From Candidatus Saccharibacteria bacterium UBA1103 (lineage in GTDB: Bacteria; Patescibacteriota; Saccharimonadia; Saccharimonadales; Saccharimonadaceae), in the NCBI GenBank assembly GCA_002313515.1, contig DCBQ01000008.1, positions 1 to 64,000 on the forward strand: a stretch of 64,000 nt of DNA, written 5' to 3'. The notes under the pieces are model-generated. The model saw only the letters and a program-made list of their open reading frames with translations, searched no databases and was not told where the DNA came from. This document shows positions 1-7,079 of the stretch, piece after piece. Both the position numbers and the translations under genes were made by a program. Numbering within the stretch: position 1 is the stretch's first letter; each line of letters starts with the position of its first letter.

Positions 1-2
1 AA

Positions 3-299
3 CCACTACCACTACTGACCATGGCACAAAATCTAAAGTTCAGTCGTCATAAGGAGCTACGCGGTAAGGAAAGCTATGACCATTACGATAACTATGACGC
101 CATCGAGGTGCCCTATACCGACGCTATCCCGAGTGACTACGACGGGGTTATGGGTGTACCCATTAGCTTCCTCGACAAATACTGCCCCGAGCAGTTTAGA
201 ATCGTCAAGTTTCGTAAGGGCAACGACGACAGGGATTTATGCGTAAATGGCAAATGTCCATATTTTAGAATCCTCATCCAAAAAATCCCTGACAAGTAG
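3..299 (+). CDS. EcoRI-type adenine-specific DNA methyltransferase, C-terminal part (cut by window start)
   Basis: The frame is open to the left edge, so only the last ~98 residues are visible and the ATG at 21 is probably internal. The segment YDNYDAIEV...IPSDYDGVMGVPISF and LDKYCPEQF, followed by NGKCPYFRILIQK, matches the conserved C-terminus of the EcoRI methylase family (N6-adenine methyltransferases that protect DNA against a cognate nuclease). The catalytic NPPF/SAM motifs lie outside the window. A strong terminator follows at 376. The DUF262-HNH nuclease gene about 1.8 kb downstream on the same strand is a candidate partner (inference). Family call is from remembered sequence patterns, not a search. 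Confidence 0.7.
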   Translation, partial: PLPLLTMAQNLKFSRHKELRGKESYDHYDNYDAIEVPYTDAIPSDYDGVMGVPISFLDKYCPEQFRIVKFRKGNDDRDLCVNGKCPYFRILIQKIPDK

Positions 300-375
300 G
301 ACTAAGCTCCATGGGATGCTATTGATCTAATTCTAAATATTTGCTATATTACTAACAGCAAAACTTATTAGCTAG

Positions 376-405
376 AAATCCCCTCGGTTGCAGCCGAGGG
401 GATTT
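376..405 (+). terminator. Rho-independent terminator after the methyltransferase
   Basis: A perfect 12-bp stem (376-387 with 394-405) with loop TTGCAG; the 3' arm ends in TTTT. Nearly symmetrical, with AAA at the 5' side, so it may act in both directions. Confidence 0.85.
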
Positions 406-451
406 TGATTTGAGCTAGGATATTTACATTGTTTGAGTGGCTACTAATATA

Positions 452-517
452 CTATTTATCAGAAATACTTATAACTATCTTTATGCGTTTGAGCATAAAT
501 ACAAAACTTATTAGCAT
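452..517 (-). CDS. Possible 21-aa hydrophobic peptide with a near-perfect ribosome-binding site
   Basis: On the minus strand AAAGGAGGTG lies 3 nt before an ATG that opens a 21-codon frame, MLISFVFMLKRIKIVISISD and one more Lys, then TAG. The Shine-Dalgarno match is the best in the window, yet the product is tiny: one hydrophobic stretch with basic residues. It could be a membrane peptide, a leader peptide, or chance. No function is assigned. Confidence 0.25.
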   Translation of the reverse strand: MLISFVFMLKRIKIVISISDK

Positions 518-661
518 AAGCACCTCCTTTCATAGATATTAAATTGCCAACACTGAATTAAATATATCCTTGCTCGATATTAATTATAGCACTAGCGTAA
601 TAATAGCTGACGTCAATATGCATTAAACTAGTACAGGTACCACCCAGTTTTTGCCATATGC

Positions 662-690
662 TATAATAGCGTTTGAAATCACTGTGATTT
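662..690 (+). promoter_or_regulatory. Extended -10 promoter with palindrome at the start site
   Basis: TGCTATAAT is an extended -10 (hexamer 662-667). The predicted start near 674 falls at the edge of a near-perfect palindrome, AAATCAC-T-GTGATTT (676-690), which could be an operator or a short 5' hairpin. It precedes the small acidic ORF ending at 879. Confidence 0.5.
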
Positions 691-750
691 TACGGGTATG
701 GCGCCGAACGTCAGGATGGATCGGGGAAAACCGATATTTTCCCAGATGGA

Positions 751-879
751 ATGCCATCTGGAAGACATGATGATGACCAACATGAACACGTAGTCGTTGA
801 TTCTGATGACAATATAGTGTTCTGGCGCGATAGCGACGGCGAAATCATCATAGATGACGAATCTGGCACCATAAAGTAG
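751..879 (+). CDS. Small acidic protein, possibly a 5'-truncated remnant
   Basis: From the ATG at 751 the frame gives 42 residues, MPSGRHDDDQHEHVVVDSDD followed by NIVFWRDSDGEIIIDDESGT and a short end. Upstream in the same frame the text still looks coding (GAERQDGSGKTDIFPDG) back to a TGA at about 685, but with no start codon, so the true N-terminus may have been lost by frameshift. The composition (Asp-rich with alternating DxDG segments) resembles the broken ORF at 3475-3678. Function unknown. Confidence 0.4.
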   Translation: MPSGRHDDDQHEHVVVDSDDNIVFWRDSDGEIIIDDESGTIK

Positions 880-936
880 TTGTCTTATCTACCAACCGAG
901 CCCTGCGCGCAACAGCTCGCAGGGCAAGCTAATAAT

Positions 937-1290
937 ATGACTATAACCAAAATGAGCAATAGAATATCAAATGTAGACACATATCAGCTTACAGATAATG
1001 AATATCTAAATATAGTAAGGGAGTTCATTCCTAACGCCCAATCTGTACGAAGTAAAAAATTTTTTCGCTACGACCAAATGCTCGCGGTATTGTTAGATGC
1101 CACTTACGCAAAACAGACGCATAGCCTACTTGTCTTGTTTAATCAAGTACAGATATCGCCATATAGTTATGACGATATAGTAATGGATTTAACAGACGGA
1201 CGAGATGCGATACCCTGTACTACTACAAATCAATTGTCACGTACCAGCTACAAAGGTCATAACTATTATTTATATAGGGTTATTTTATAG
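937..1290 (+). CDS. Hypothetical protein, 117 aa
   Basis: ATG 937 is preferred over an upstream TTG at 880 because 900-925 forms a GC-rich hairpin (GCCCTGCG with CGCAGGGC) that would otherwise be coding. ATG 952 is another option. The product is soluble, with FFRYDQMLAVLLDAT in the middle and a Tyr-rich end (HNYYLYRVIL). No domain or signal peptide recognised. It lies in the accessory island between the methyltransferase and the DUF559 gene. Confidence 0.5.
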   Translation: MTITKMSNRISNVDTYQLTDNEYLNIVREFIPNAQSVRSKKFFRYDQMLAVLLDATYAKQTHSLLVLFNQVQISPYSYDDIVMDLTDGRDAIPCTTTNQLSRTSYKGHNYYLYRVIL

Positions 1291-1341
1291 TCTGGCGGTT
1301 AGGTATTGTTATAGGGTGGTATATAACGTGAGGAGATTTTT

Positions 1342-1548
1342 ATGAAATTTGGATTTAGGACACCTAGTTTTAAACGTAGCCTCAAGGCACGAACGACTGG
1401 TCGGTTGAAGCGTTCGCTGAAGCGAGCCATCGTGCCGGGCTATGGCAAGAAGGGTATGGGCTGGATTAAGAATCCCAAGAAGGCCGCCTACAACGCTGTC
1501 TATCACCGCACCACCTTCGGCCTGAGTGATTTATTTAAGAGACACTAG
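1342..1548 (+). CDS. Small basic conserved protein, 68 aa
   Basis: A strong AGGAG at 1331-1335 precedes the ATG. The protein is very basic: FGFRTPSFKRSLKARTTGR near the start, PGYGKKGMGWIKNPKKAAYN in the middle, and a hydrophobic FGLSDLF end. The PGYGKKGMGWIKNPKKAAYN segment matches small uncharacterised proteins I recall from Firmicutes (recollection, not a search). Charge suggests nucleic-acid or membrane association. It ends 5 nt before the first palindromic repeat at 1553. Confidence 0.65.
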   Translation: MKFGFRTPSFKRSLKARTTGRLKRSLKRAIVPGYGKKGMGWIKNPKKAAYNAVYHRTTFGLSDLFKRH

Positions 1549-1552
1549 ATTG

Positions 1553-1605
1553 TCCCGCCCTGTCAAGGGCGGGCAAGCAACGAGCTTGCTCGTGCTGGGC
1601 GGGTT
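1553..1605 (-). repeat. Two-hairpin palindromic element, copy A (upstream of DUF559 gene)
   Basis: Read on the minus strand: AACCCGCCC, a small hairpin (AGCACGAG/CTCGTTGCT), then a GC-rich hairpin CCCGCCCTTGACAGGGCGGG. The last 23 nt (plus positions 1553-1575) recur exactly in reverse complement at 2005-2027, the other side of the endonuclease gene. The -10 of that gene begins 9 nt after this copy. Confidence 0.8.
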
Positions 1606-1625
1606 ATTTGCACTATACTAACCAT

Positions 1626-1997
1626 ATGCAATATTACAACCGTAGCAATATCAAGTATGGCAACGAATTACGCCACAACATGACCAAAGAAGAGCGACAT
1701 TTATGGTTTAACTATCTATCTAGCTACAGGCCACGATTCTACAAACAGCGACTGCTGGGCAACTATATTGTCGACTTCTACTGCGCTAAGGCCAGGCTTG
1801 TGATCGAAATAGATGGTGGGCAGCATTACGACGAAGGAGTCAATCAGGCTAGCGACCAGATGCGGACTAGATATCTGAACCAGCGCAATATCATGGTGGT
1901 TAGATTTGGCAACCTGGATATCTGGCATAATTTTGAGGGTGTGTGCAGCCGAATTGACGAAGCAGTGCGTAAAAGGATTAACCCACCCGATTGCTAA
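1626..1997 (+). CDS. DUF559 (VSR-like PD-(D/E)xK) endonuclease
   Basis: A 123-aa protein with the DUF559 pattern: ELRHNMTKEERHLWFNYL near the N-terminus, then NYIVDFYCAKARLVIEIDGG and QHYD (D50, E61, D63 as likely catalytic/metal residues), and VVRFGNLDIW later. DUF559 proteins share the fold of very-short-patch repair nucleases; no biochemical role is established. ATG 1626 is chosen over the TTG at 1608 because TATACT ends 6 nt before it, suggesting a leaderless transcript. The last residues (INPPDC) and the stop codon are encoded by the downstream repeat copy, so gene and repeat are physically fused. Confidence 0.85.
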   Translation: MQYYNRSNIKYGNELRHNMTKEERHLWFNYLSSYRPRFYKQRLLGNYIVDFYCAKARLVIEIDGGQHYDEGVNQASDQMRTRYLNQRNIMVVRFGNLDIWHNFEGVCSRIDEAVRKRINPPDC

Positions 1998-2027
1998 CGC
2001 AATCTGCCCGCCCTTGACAGGGCGGGA
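1980..2027 (+). repeat. Two-hairpin palindromic element, copy B1 (downstream of DUF559 gene)
   Basis: AACCCACCC, a small hairpin ATTGC-TAAC-GCAAT, then the GC-rich hairpin CCCGCCCTTGACAGGGCGGG. The GC-rich part is an exact inverted copy of copy A. The endonuclease stop codon lies in the loop of the small hairpin. Confidence 0.8.
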
Positions 2028-2040
2028 CTCAGTATTGCGT

Positions 2041-2089
2041 CCTTCCCTGCCAAGGGAAGGTGGCAGGGCGCTAGCCTGCCGGATGGGTT
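2041..2089 (-). repeat. Two-hairpin palindromic element, copy B2
   Basis: Same architecture on the opposite strand: AACCCATCC, small hairpin GGCAGG-CTAGCG-CCTGCC, then CCTTCCCT-TGGC-AGGGAAGG. Stem sequences differ from B1 but compensate within each stem. B1 and B2 face each other across 13 nt, a REPIN-like inverted pair. Confidence 0.75.
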
Positions 2090-2135
2090 GATTACACTGG
2101 CATGGGCGGGATAAATATAGTGCTATAATAATCTC

Positions 2136-3296
2136 ATGAAAACCACACTCAAAACCTATACGGTGCGCGACATCGTTGACGGATTTACCTACAACGAATA
2201 CGAAGGCAAGGGGTTGTTTGGCCTATCCGGGCGGCTGACTATTCAGCCAGAGTATCAGCGCAACTACATCTATGCCGACGGCAAACGTGACGCCGCGGTA
2301 ATTCACTCGATATTACATGGTTACCCGCTCGGGCTAATCTATTTCAACAAGGTCGACGGCGACCGCCTAGAGGTGCTGGACGGCCAACAGCGCATTACTA
2401 GCATTGGACGCTACGTCCAGGGTAATTTTGCCGTCGTAGACAGCAACGGCGTGCCACAGTATTTCAGCGGACTACCGCAGGACAAACAAGAACTGATTAT
2501 GAACACACAGCTACTGGTTTACGAATGCGAGGGTACCGAGAGTGAGATCAAGGAGTGGTTTAAGACGATCAACATTGCCGGCGTACCGCTGAATAACCAA
2601 GAGTTATTGAACGCTGTTTACTGTGGTCCATTCGCAACAGCGGCCAAGGCAGAGTTCAGCAACAGCACCAATCCGCAGCTGCAGATGTGGAGCACCTATG
2701 TCTCCGGTGATGTCAAGCGTCAAGACTTCCTGGCCACAGCGCTGGACTGGGTTAGTCACGGCCACATTGGCGAGTATATGAGCGCTCATCGCTACGACGA
2801 CAACATCAACGAACTAAAGACTTATTTCAATAGCGTTATCAGCTGGATTAGCACGGTATTTACCGACACGGTCAGCGAGCTAAAGGGGCAGGAGTGGGGA
2901 CAATTGTACGAACAGTACCACCTGAACCCTTATAATCCCGCCGAGGTTTCCGCAAAATTACACGAGCTATTGGCCGACCCCTACGTTACCGCCAAGCGCG
3001 GCATACCGGAATATATTCTGGATGGCTGTCGAGATACCAAACTGCTGAACGTGCGCGTATTTAATGAAGTACAGAAGCGCACCGCCTACGAACAGCAGAC
3101 CGCCGCGGCCGAGCGGCAGGGAATCAGCAACTGTCCGCTATGTGCGATCAGCGATGGGCCAAACCATACCCGAATTTGGAAGTTAAACGAAATGGACGCC
3201 GATCACGTTACCGCCTGGAGTCACGGCGGCGCCACCGAATTATCTAACTGCCAGATGTTATGCAAGACCCACAACCGATCTAAGGGAAATAGATAG
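2136..3296 (+). CDS. DUF262 domain protein with C-terminal HNH nuclease (GmrSD-like)
   Basis: The N-terminal DUF262 domain shows IQPEYQRNYIY (36-46) and LDGQQRITSI (81-90), the ParB/Srx-like nucleotide-binding signature. The last ~54 residues are an HNH nuclease: CPLC (333-336), ADHVTAWSHGG (355-365), C372/C376 and HN (379-380). DUF262 plus nuclease occurs in GmrS/GmrD modification-dependent restriction and in stand-alone defence proteins, so a restriction role is likely. TGCTATAAT ends 6 nt before the ATG (leaderless type). The EcoRI-like methyltransferase upstream may be the paired modification enzyme, but 1.8 kb of cargo separates them. Confidence 0.8.
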   Translation: MKTTLKTYTVRDIVDGFTYNEYEGKGLFGLSGRLTIQPEYQRNYIYADGKRDAAVIHSILHGYPLGLIYFNKVDGDRLEVLDGQQRITSIGRYVQGNFAVVDSNGVPQYFSGLPQDKQELIMNTQLLVYECEGTESEIKEWFKTINIAGVPLNNQELLNAVYCGPFATAAKAEFSNSTNPQLQMWSTYVSGDVKRQDFLATALDWVSHGHIGEYMSAHRYDDNINELKTYFNSVISWISTVFTDTVSELKGQEWGQLYEQYHLNPYNPAEVSAKLHELLADPYVTAKRGIPEYILDGCRDTKLLNVRVFNEVQKRTAYEQQTAAAERQGISNCPLCAISDGPNHTRIWKLNEMDADHVTAWSHGGATELSNCQMLCKTHNRSKGNR

Positions 3297-3395
3297 CAAA
3301 AGAGAGCCGACGTTGATACAATTCAGTAACTATCTCGATTCTACCGACATTAGGATAGCACAATCTATCCGCTACTATCAGATGGAGCCACGATT

Positions 3396-3424
3396 TTGAC
3401 AGGTAATTTATGTCGCTATATAAT
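3396..3424 (+). promoter_or_regulatory. Consensus sigma70-type promoter
   Basis: TTGACA (3396-3401), 17-nt spacer, TATAAT (3419-3424): a perfect match to the housekeeping consensus. It drives the interrupted small ORF that starts at 3475. Confidence 0.85.
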
Positions 3425-3474
3425 AAAGTCATTAAGCAGACAGTCTTAATTGTGCCTAAGGAGCTGATGTTACA

Positions 3475-3678
3475 ATGAGTTGGAACACTCAAAGCAACAA
3501 TGATGACGCCAAAGTCAAGGTGTCAGGAGATTAAGACAAGAAGAACAATGTCGAAGGTGGAAAAGGCCGAAACGATTTCCTTATTATCGATAAGGAAACC
3601 AAGGAATACAAGCACATTTCCATCGACGAAGACGGCGTCGAAACCGAATGGCACGAATGGAAGAAGCCAGATAAGTAA
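3475..3678 (+). pseudogene. Small acidic protein gene with an in-frame stop
   Basis: AAGGAG at 3458-3463 precedes ATG 3475. The frame runs 19 codons (MSWNTQSNNDDAKVKVSGD), hits TAA at 3532, then continues in the same frame for 47 codons of convincing coding text (NDFLIIDKETKEYKHISIDE...EWHEWKKPDK) to TAA 3676. No ATG follows the first stop. One substitution would restore a 67-residue acidic protein. Either a recent pseudogene with an intact promoter, or only the 19-aa peptide is made. Function unknown. Confidence 0.6.
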
Positions 3679-3741
3679 TCAGCAAGTCCCAGCTACGACT
3701 TAAAACTAGCTATTTTAGTAGGATTTAATCAATGTATTTGT

Positions 3742-4023
3742 ATGGAAATATCACCAAAGCTAAAGAATGAATTTAAAAAATTGCTAAGCAGCGACAGAGA
3801 TCACCAATCAATATCTGGCAATGTCATAAATCTATCAGCAAGCAACGACTATAGTGACGAATTTGATAGCAACGTTGAGCTAGATGAGGTGTTTGATCTA
3901 TCGGTAAGATCAGAGGACAAGGGCCTGACGCCTGAAGAGCGCCGCAAGTATGGTCACGAATTAGTTAACCGTATTACGGCAATAGTTAGTCCATCCAATA
4001 GAGAAGAATCGACAAAGAAATAG
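3742..4023 (+). CDS. Hypothetical acidic protein, 93 aa
   Basis: Soluble, with ISPKLKNEFKKLL at the start, an acidic centre (NDYSDEFDSNVELDEVFDL) and a helical basic end containing LTPEERRKYGHELVNRI. No domain recognised. AGGAT lies 19 nt upstream of ATG 3742, so translation initiation is poorly defined. Last gene of the accessory island before the pullulanase. Confidence 0.5.
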   Translation: MEISPKLKNEFKKLLSSDRDHQSISGNVINLSASNDYSDEFDSNVELDEVFDLSVRSEDKGLTPEERRKYGHELVNRITAIVSPSNREESTKK

Positions 4024-4100
4024 CTACCTTAACGCTCCACAACAAAAAATATGTGGCAATTTTCTATGCTATAATATAGATATATCAGAGGAACACAGAC

Positions 4101-6032
4101 ATGAAGACAGCTAAGGAATGGGTAGAGTTATATAGCGACGACGACTTTAAGAAGAAGGTATATACTGGTGATGATTTAGGTGCAATATGCGATGGCGGTG
4201 GCACTTCAATCAAGCTGTGGTCGCCAGTGGCCGAGAAAGTCGAGATTAATTTCTATAAGGACGGCGAGCTGGGGACGCGGCGTTACTGGTCACAACCGAT
4301 GGAATTAGATTACCAAACCGGTGTCTGGTCGGTCTACGTGCGTGAAAGCCTGCACGGCATGTATTACGATTTCGCCGTGACCATTGACGGGGTGACCAAT
4401 TTAACCGGTGATCCCTACGCCCGAGCGGCCGGTATCAACGGCGCGCGCAGCATGGTGATTGATATGCGCAAAGTCAACCCAGAGGACTGGTGGCAGGATA
4501 AAGCACCCGCACCGACAGCTGAAACCGTCATTGATGAATTACATGTCAAGGAATTTTCCTGGGACCCGCGCGGAGGCTGGTCAGAGGAGGCGCGTGGCAA
4601 GTATCTAGCTTTCACCCACAATGACACGACGCTGGATAATAAGGGCGAATTACCAACTGGTCTTACTTACCTAAAGAACCTGGGTATCACGCACGTGCAG
4701 CTAATGCCGATTTATGACTACGGCTCCGTCGACGAAAACGATGATACGCAGTTCAACTGGGGTTACGACCCAGTGAATTACAATGTACCCGAGGGGTCGT
4801 ATTCGTCTGATCCTCATCACGGCGAGGTGCGCGTGCGCGAACTAAAGCAGGCCATTCAGGCGTTACACCAAAACGGTTTTCGCGTCATCATGGACGTAGT
4901 CTATAACCACACTTGGAACCTCGACCACGCTTTTCAAAAAACTATGCCGTACTATTACTATCGTACCTGGGAGGACGGTTTACTGTCTAACGGCTCGGGC
5001 TGTGGCAATGATGTGGCTAGCGAGCGACCAATGGTCCATAAATACATCGTGGATAGTGTACTTTATTGGGCAAGGGAATACCACATTGACGGCTTTCGCT
5101 TTGACCTGATGGGGCTACTAGACGTTGACCTAATGAATGATATTCGGGCGAAGCTAGACGATAAATATGGCAAGGGTGAGAAACTAATGTACGGTGAGCC
5201 TTGGGCGGCTGATAAGACTGCTACTACTATAGACCTGGCGCATAAAGGTAATATAGGTAAATTAGATACTAATATCGGCATGTTTTGTGACGACACCCGA
5301 GATCTAATCAAAGGCAGTGCAGGAGACAAGAAAGCGACCGGCTTCGTTAACGGTGCGCCGCGTACCGAGCGGCGTCTGCTAGATGCCGTCAAGGCCTGGC
5401 GCGTCAACGGCTCGCCGATCAAGACGCCGGGGCAAATCATTAATTACGTCAGCGCCCACGATAACCAAACCTTGTGGGACAAGCTATCCGAAACCACGCC
5501 TGATGAAACCCAGCGAATGCGCCAGTATCGCCTGGCCGTCGCCATCTATATGACCTGTCAGGGGCGACCATTTATGCTGAGCGGTTCAACCTTCTGCAGA
5601 ACTAAGGATGGCGATGATAATTCACACAATGCACCGATTGAGTTGAACCGCCTGGACTGGGGCGCCATTTCCGATAACACTGGTCTCTATCGCTACTATC
5701 AGGGGCTGATTGAACTGCGTAAAATGCTACCCGGGCTAACCGACAAGTCCGGTACGGCGCACGAAGACATCTATAATGAATGGGCAGCACCAGACATGGT
5801 TGGCTATATGGTCGACAATACCGACAGCGACGACAGCTGCACCTCGCCCTGGACCGATTTAATTATCGTCTATAACCGCAACCCGAACGAGCAAGAATTT
5901 GATTTAGGCGAGGACGAGTGGGAGCGCCTGGCCGACGATTACGACACTTATCGTTGGAAAGCACCCGAAAAATTTAGTGGCAAATACAAGGTCGCGGGCA
6001 CCGGCTGGGTGATGTTTGGCGCGCGCAAATAG
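4101..6032 (+). CDS. pulA: Type I pullulanase (GH13) / alpha-glucan debranching enzyme
   Basis: A 643-aa protein without signal peptide, so cytoplasmic. An N-terminal CBM48-like beta-sandwich (about 25-125) precedes the GH13 barrel: NWGYDP (219-224, typical of type I pullulanases), DVVYNHT (265-271), GFRFD with nucleophile D335, GEPW with acid/base E366, and AHDN with D454. It hydrolyses alpha-1,6 branches of pullulan, glycogen or amylopectin. AGAGGAA upstream and TGCTATAAT at about 4069-4074 give an ordinary promoter-plus-RBS arrangement. It probably cooperates with the GH57/GH15/GT4 operon at 12-17 kb. Confidence 0.93.
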   Translation: MKTAKEWVELYSDDDFKKKVYTGDDLGAICDGGGTSIKLWSPVAEKVEINFYKDGELGTRRYWSQPMELDYQTGVWSVYVRESLHGMYYDFAVTIDGVTNLTGDPYARAAGINGARSMVIDMRKVNPEDWWQDKAPAPTAETVIDELHVKEFSWDPRGGWSEEARGKYLAFTHNDTTLDNKGELPTGLTYLKNLGITHVQLMPIYDYGSVDENDDTQFNWGYDPVNYNVPEGSYSSDPHHGEVRVRELKQAIQALHQNGFRVIMDVVYNHTWNLDHAFQKTMPYYYYRTWEDGLLSNGSGCGNDVASERPMVHKYIVDSVLYWAREYHIDGFRFDLMGLLDVDLMNDIRAKLDDKYGKGEKLMYGEPWAADKTATTIDLAHKGNIGKLDTNIGMFCDDTRDLIKGSAGDKKATGFVNGAPRTERRLLDAVKAWRVNGSPIKTPGQIINYVSAHDNQTLWDKLSETTPDETQRMRQYRLAVAIYMTCQGRPFMLSGSTFCRTKDGDDNSHNAPIELNRLDWGAISDNTGLYRYYQGLIELRKMLPGLTDKSGTAHEDIYNEWAAPDMVGYMVDNTDSDDSCTSPWTDLIIVYNRNPNEQEFDLGEDEWERLADDYDTYRWKAPEKFSGKYKVAGTGWVMFGARK

Positions 6033-6046
6033 CTTGTCATAGATGG

Positions 6047-6052
6047 TATAAT
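6047..6052 (+). promoter_or_regulatory. Extended -10 of trpS (leaderless start)
   Basis: TGGTATAAT ends 7 nt before ATG 6060, so the transcript is predicted to start at or 1 nt before the start codon. The upstream in-frame ATG at 6051 overlaps the -10 itself and cannot be transcribed from this promoter. Confidence 0.7.
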
Positions 6053-6059
6053 GATATCT

Positions 6060-7079
6060 ATGAAAGATATTATTTTGACAGGTGACCGTCCAACAGGACG
6101 ATTGCATCTAGGGCATTACATCGGCTCACTAAGAAGGCGAGTAGAGCTACAGAATTCGGGTAAGTATGATCCGTTCATTATGATTGCGGATACTCAGGCG
6201 TTAACAGATAACGCCAAGAACCCAGCTAAGGTACGCGATAACGTGTTGCAGGTAGCACTAGATTATATGTCGGTTGGTATTGATCCGGCAAAAACGACTA
6301 TCTTCATTCAGTCGCAAGTCCCGGCGCTACCCGAACTAACTATGTACTACATGAATCTAGTCTCTATTAGCCGACTAGAGCGCAACCCGACCGTGAAGAG
6401 TGAGATCAAGCAGAAGAGCTTCGGCGAAGGCGTACCAACAGGCTTTGTGGTGTATCCAATTTCTCAGGCTGCCGATATTACTGCATTTAAGGCCAAATGG
6501 GTGCCAGTTGGCGAGGACCAGCTGCCGATGATCGAGCAAACACGCGAAATTGTGCGATCATTTAATCAGACCTATGGCGAAGAGGTACTAATCGAGCCAG
6601 AAGCGATTCTGCCGCCAGAGGGGTTGAGCCGTCGCTTGCCGGGGCTTGATGGCAACGCTAAGATGAGCAAGTCCCTAGGTAACTGCATCTACCTATCAGA
6701 TGACGAAAAGACATTACACGATAAGGTCTTTAGCATGTACACCGATCCTGATCATATTCATGTATCTGATCCTGGCAAGATTGAGGGCAACATGGTGTTT
6801 GAATATTTGGATGTCTTCGCGCCTGGCGACCCCAAGGTAGCGGAGTACAAAGAGCAGTACCAGAAGGGCGGCCTGGGCGACGTAGTAGTAAAGAAATATC
6901 TGTTTGATATCCTTAACGATATTCTAAAGCCAATTCGCGAGAAGCGTGCCGAGCTGGAGCAAAATCCAGCGGCGATTTGCGAACTGCTGCACCAGGGATC
7001 AGAGAAAGCAGCCTGTATCGCCAGCCAAACCCTAACTCAAGTCAAGGATGCAATCGGTATTAACTATTACGGAGATTAA
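6060..7079 (+). CDS. trpS: Tryptophan--tRNA ligase
   Basis: Class I aminoacyl-tRNA synthetase, 339 aa, normal length. The HIGH motif is HLGH (16-19) within TGDRPTGRLHLGHYIGS; the KMSKS motif is intact as NAKMSKSLGN near residue 200. Start at 6060 (MKDIILTGDRPTG) matches the family N-terminus and the -10 spacing. It is directly followed by the pseudouridine synthase gene (ATG immediately after TAA). Confidence 0.96.
   Translation: MKDIILTGDRPTGRLHLGHYIGSLRRRVELQNSGKYDPFIMIADTQALTDNAKNPAKVRDNVLQVALDYMSVGIDPAKTTIFIQSQVPALPELTMYYMNLVSISRLERNPTVKSEIKQKSFGEGVPTGFVVYPISQAADITAFKAKWVPVGEDQLPMIEQTREIVRSFNQTYGEEVLIEPEAILPPEGLSRRLPGLDGNAKMSKSLGNCIYLSDDEKTLHDKVFSMYTDPDHIHVSDPGKIEGNMVFEYLDVFAPGDPKVAEYKEQYQKGGLGDVVVKKYLFDILNDILKPIREKRAELEQNPAAICELLHQGSEKAACIASQTLTQVKDAIGINYYGD

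Larger units (their letters stand above)
406..750. other. AT-rich gene-poor stretch
   Basis: About 345 bases without a convincing conserved gene. It holds a possible 21-residue minus-strand ORF (452-517), the second copy of a 14-bp direct repeat CAAAACTTATTAGC (359-372 and 502-515), and an extended -10 element at 662. Nothing else recognised on either strand. Confidence 0.5.

Noticed and set aside
900..925. GCCCTGCG/CGCAGGGC hairpin as a terminator
   Set aside because: No T run follows; kept only as a reason to prefer ATG 937 as start.
1553..2027. Reading the exact inverted copies as terminal inverted repeats of an insertion sequence
   Set aside because: No transposase domain, no flanking target duplication, and the same element type occurs alone in dnaX and cysS; a REP-like family fits better.
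1906..2091. An open frame continuing past the DUF559 gene (…THPIANAICPP…RPSLPREGGRAL)
   Set aside because: It overlaps the endonuclease in another frame and its second half is simply a translation of the palindromic elements.
3532..3534. UAA recoding as an amino acid
   Set aside because: TAA ends many clear genes here (trpS, secE, rplK), so general recoding is excluded; a mutation is simpler.
3500..3703. 67-codon frame overlapping the interrupted small gene
   Set aside because: Composition (Thr/Ser/Arg/Lys) and lack of an RBS contrast with the clean acidic coding text in the frame of ATG 3475.
5063..5440. 125-codon frame antisense to the pullulanase
   Set aside because: It lies opposite the catalytic core of a clear GH13 gene and has Ser/Arg/Pro shadow composition.
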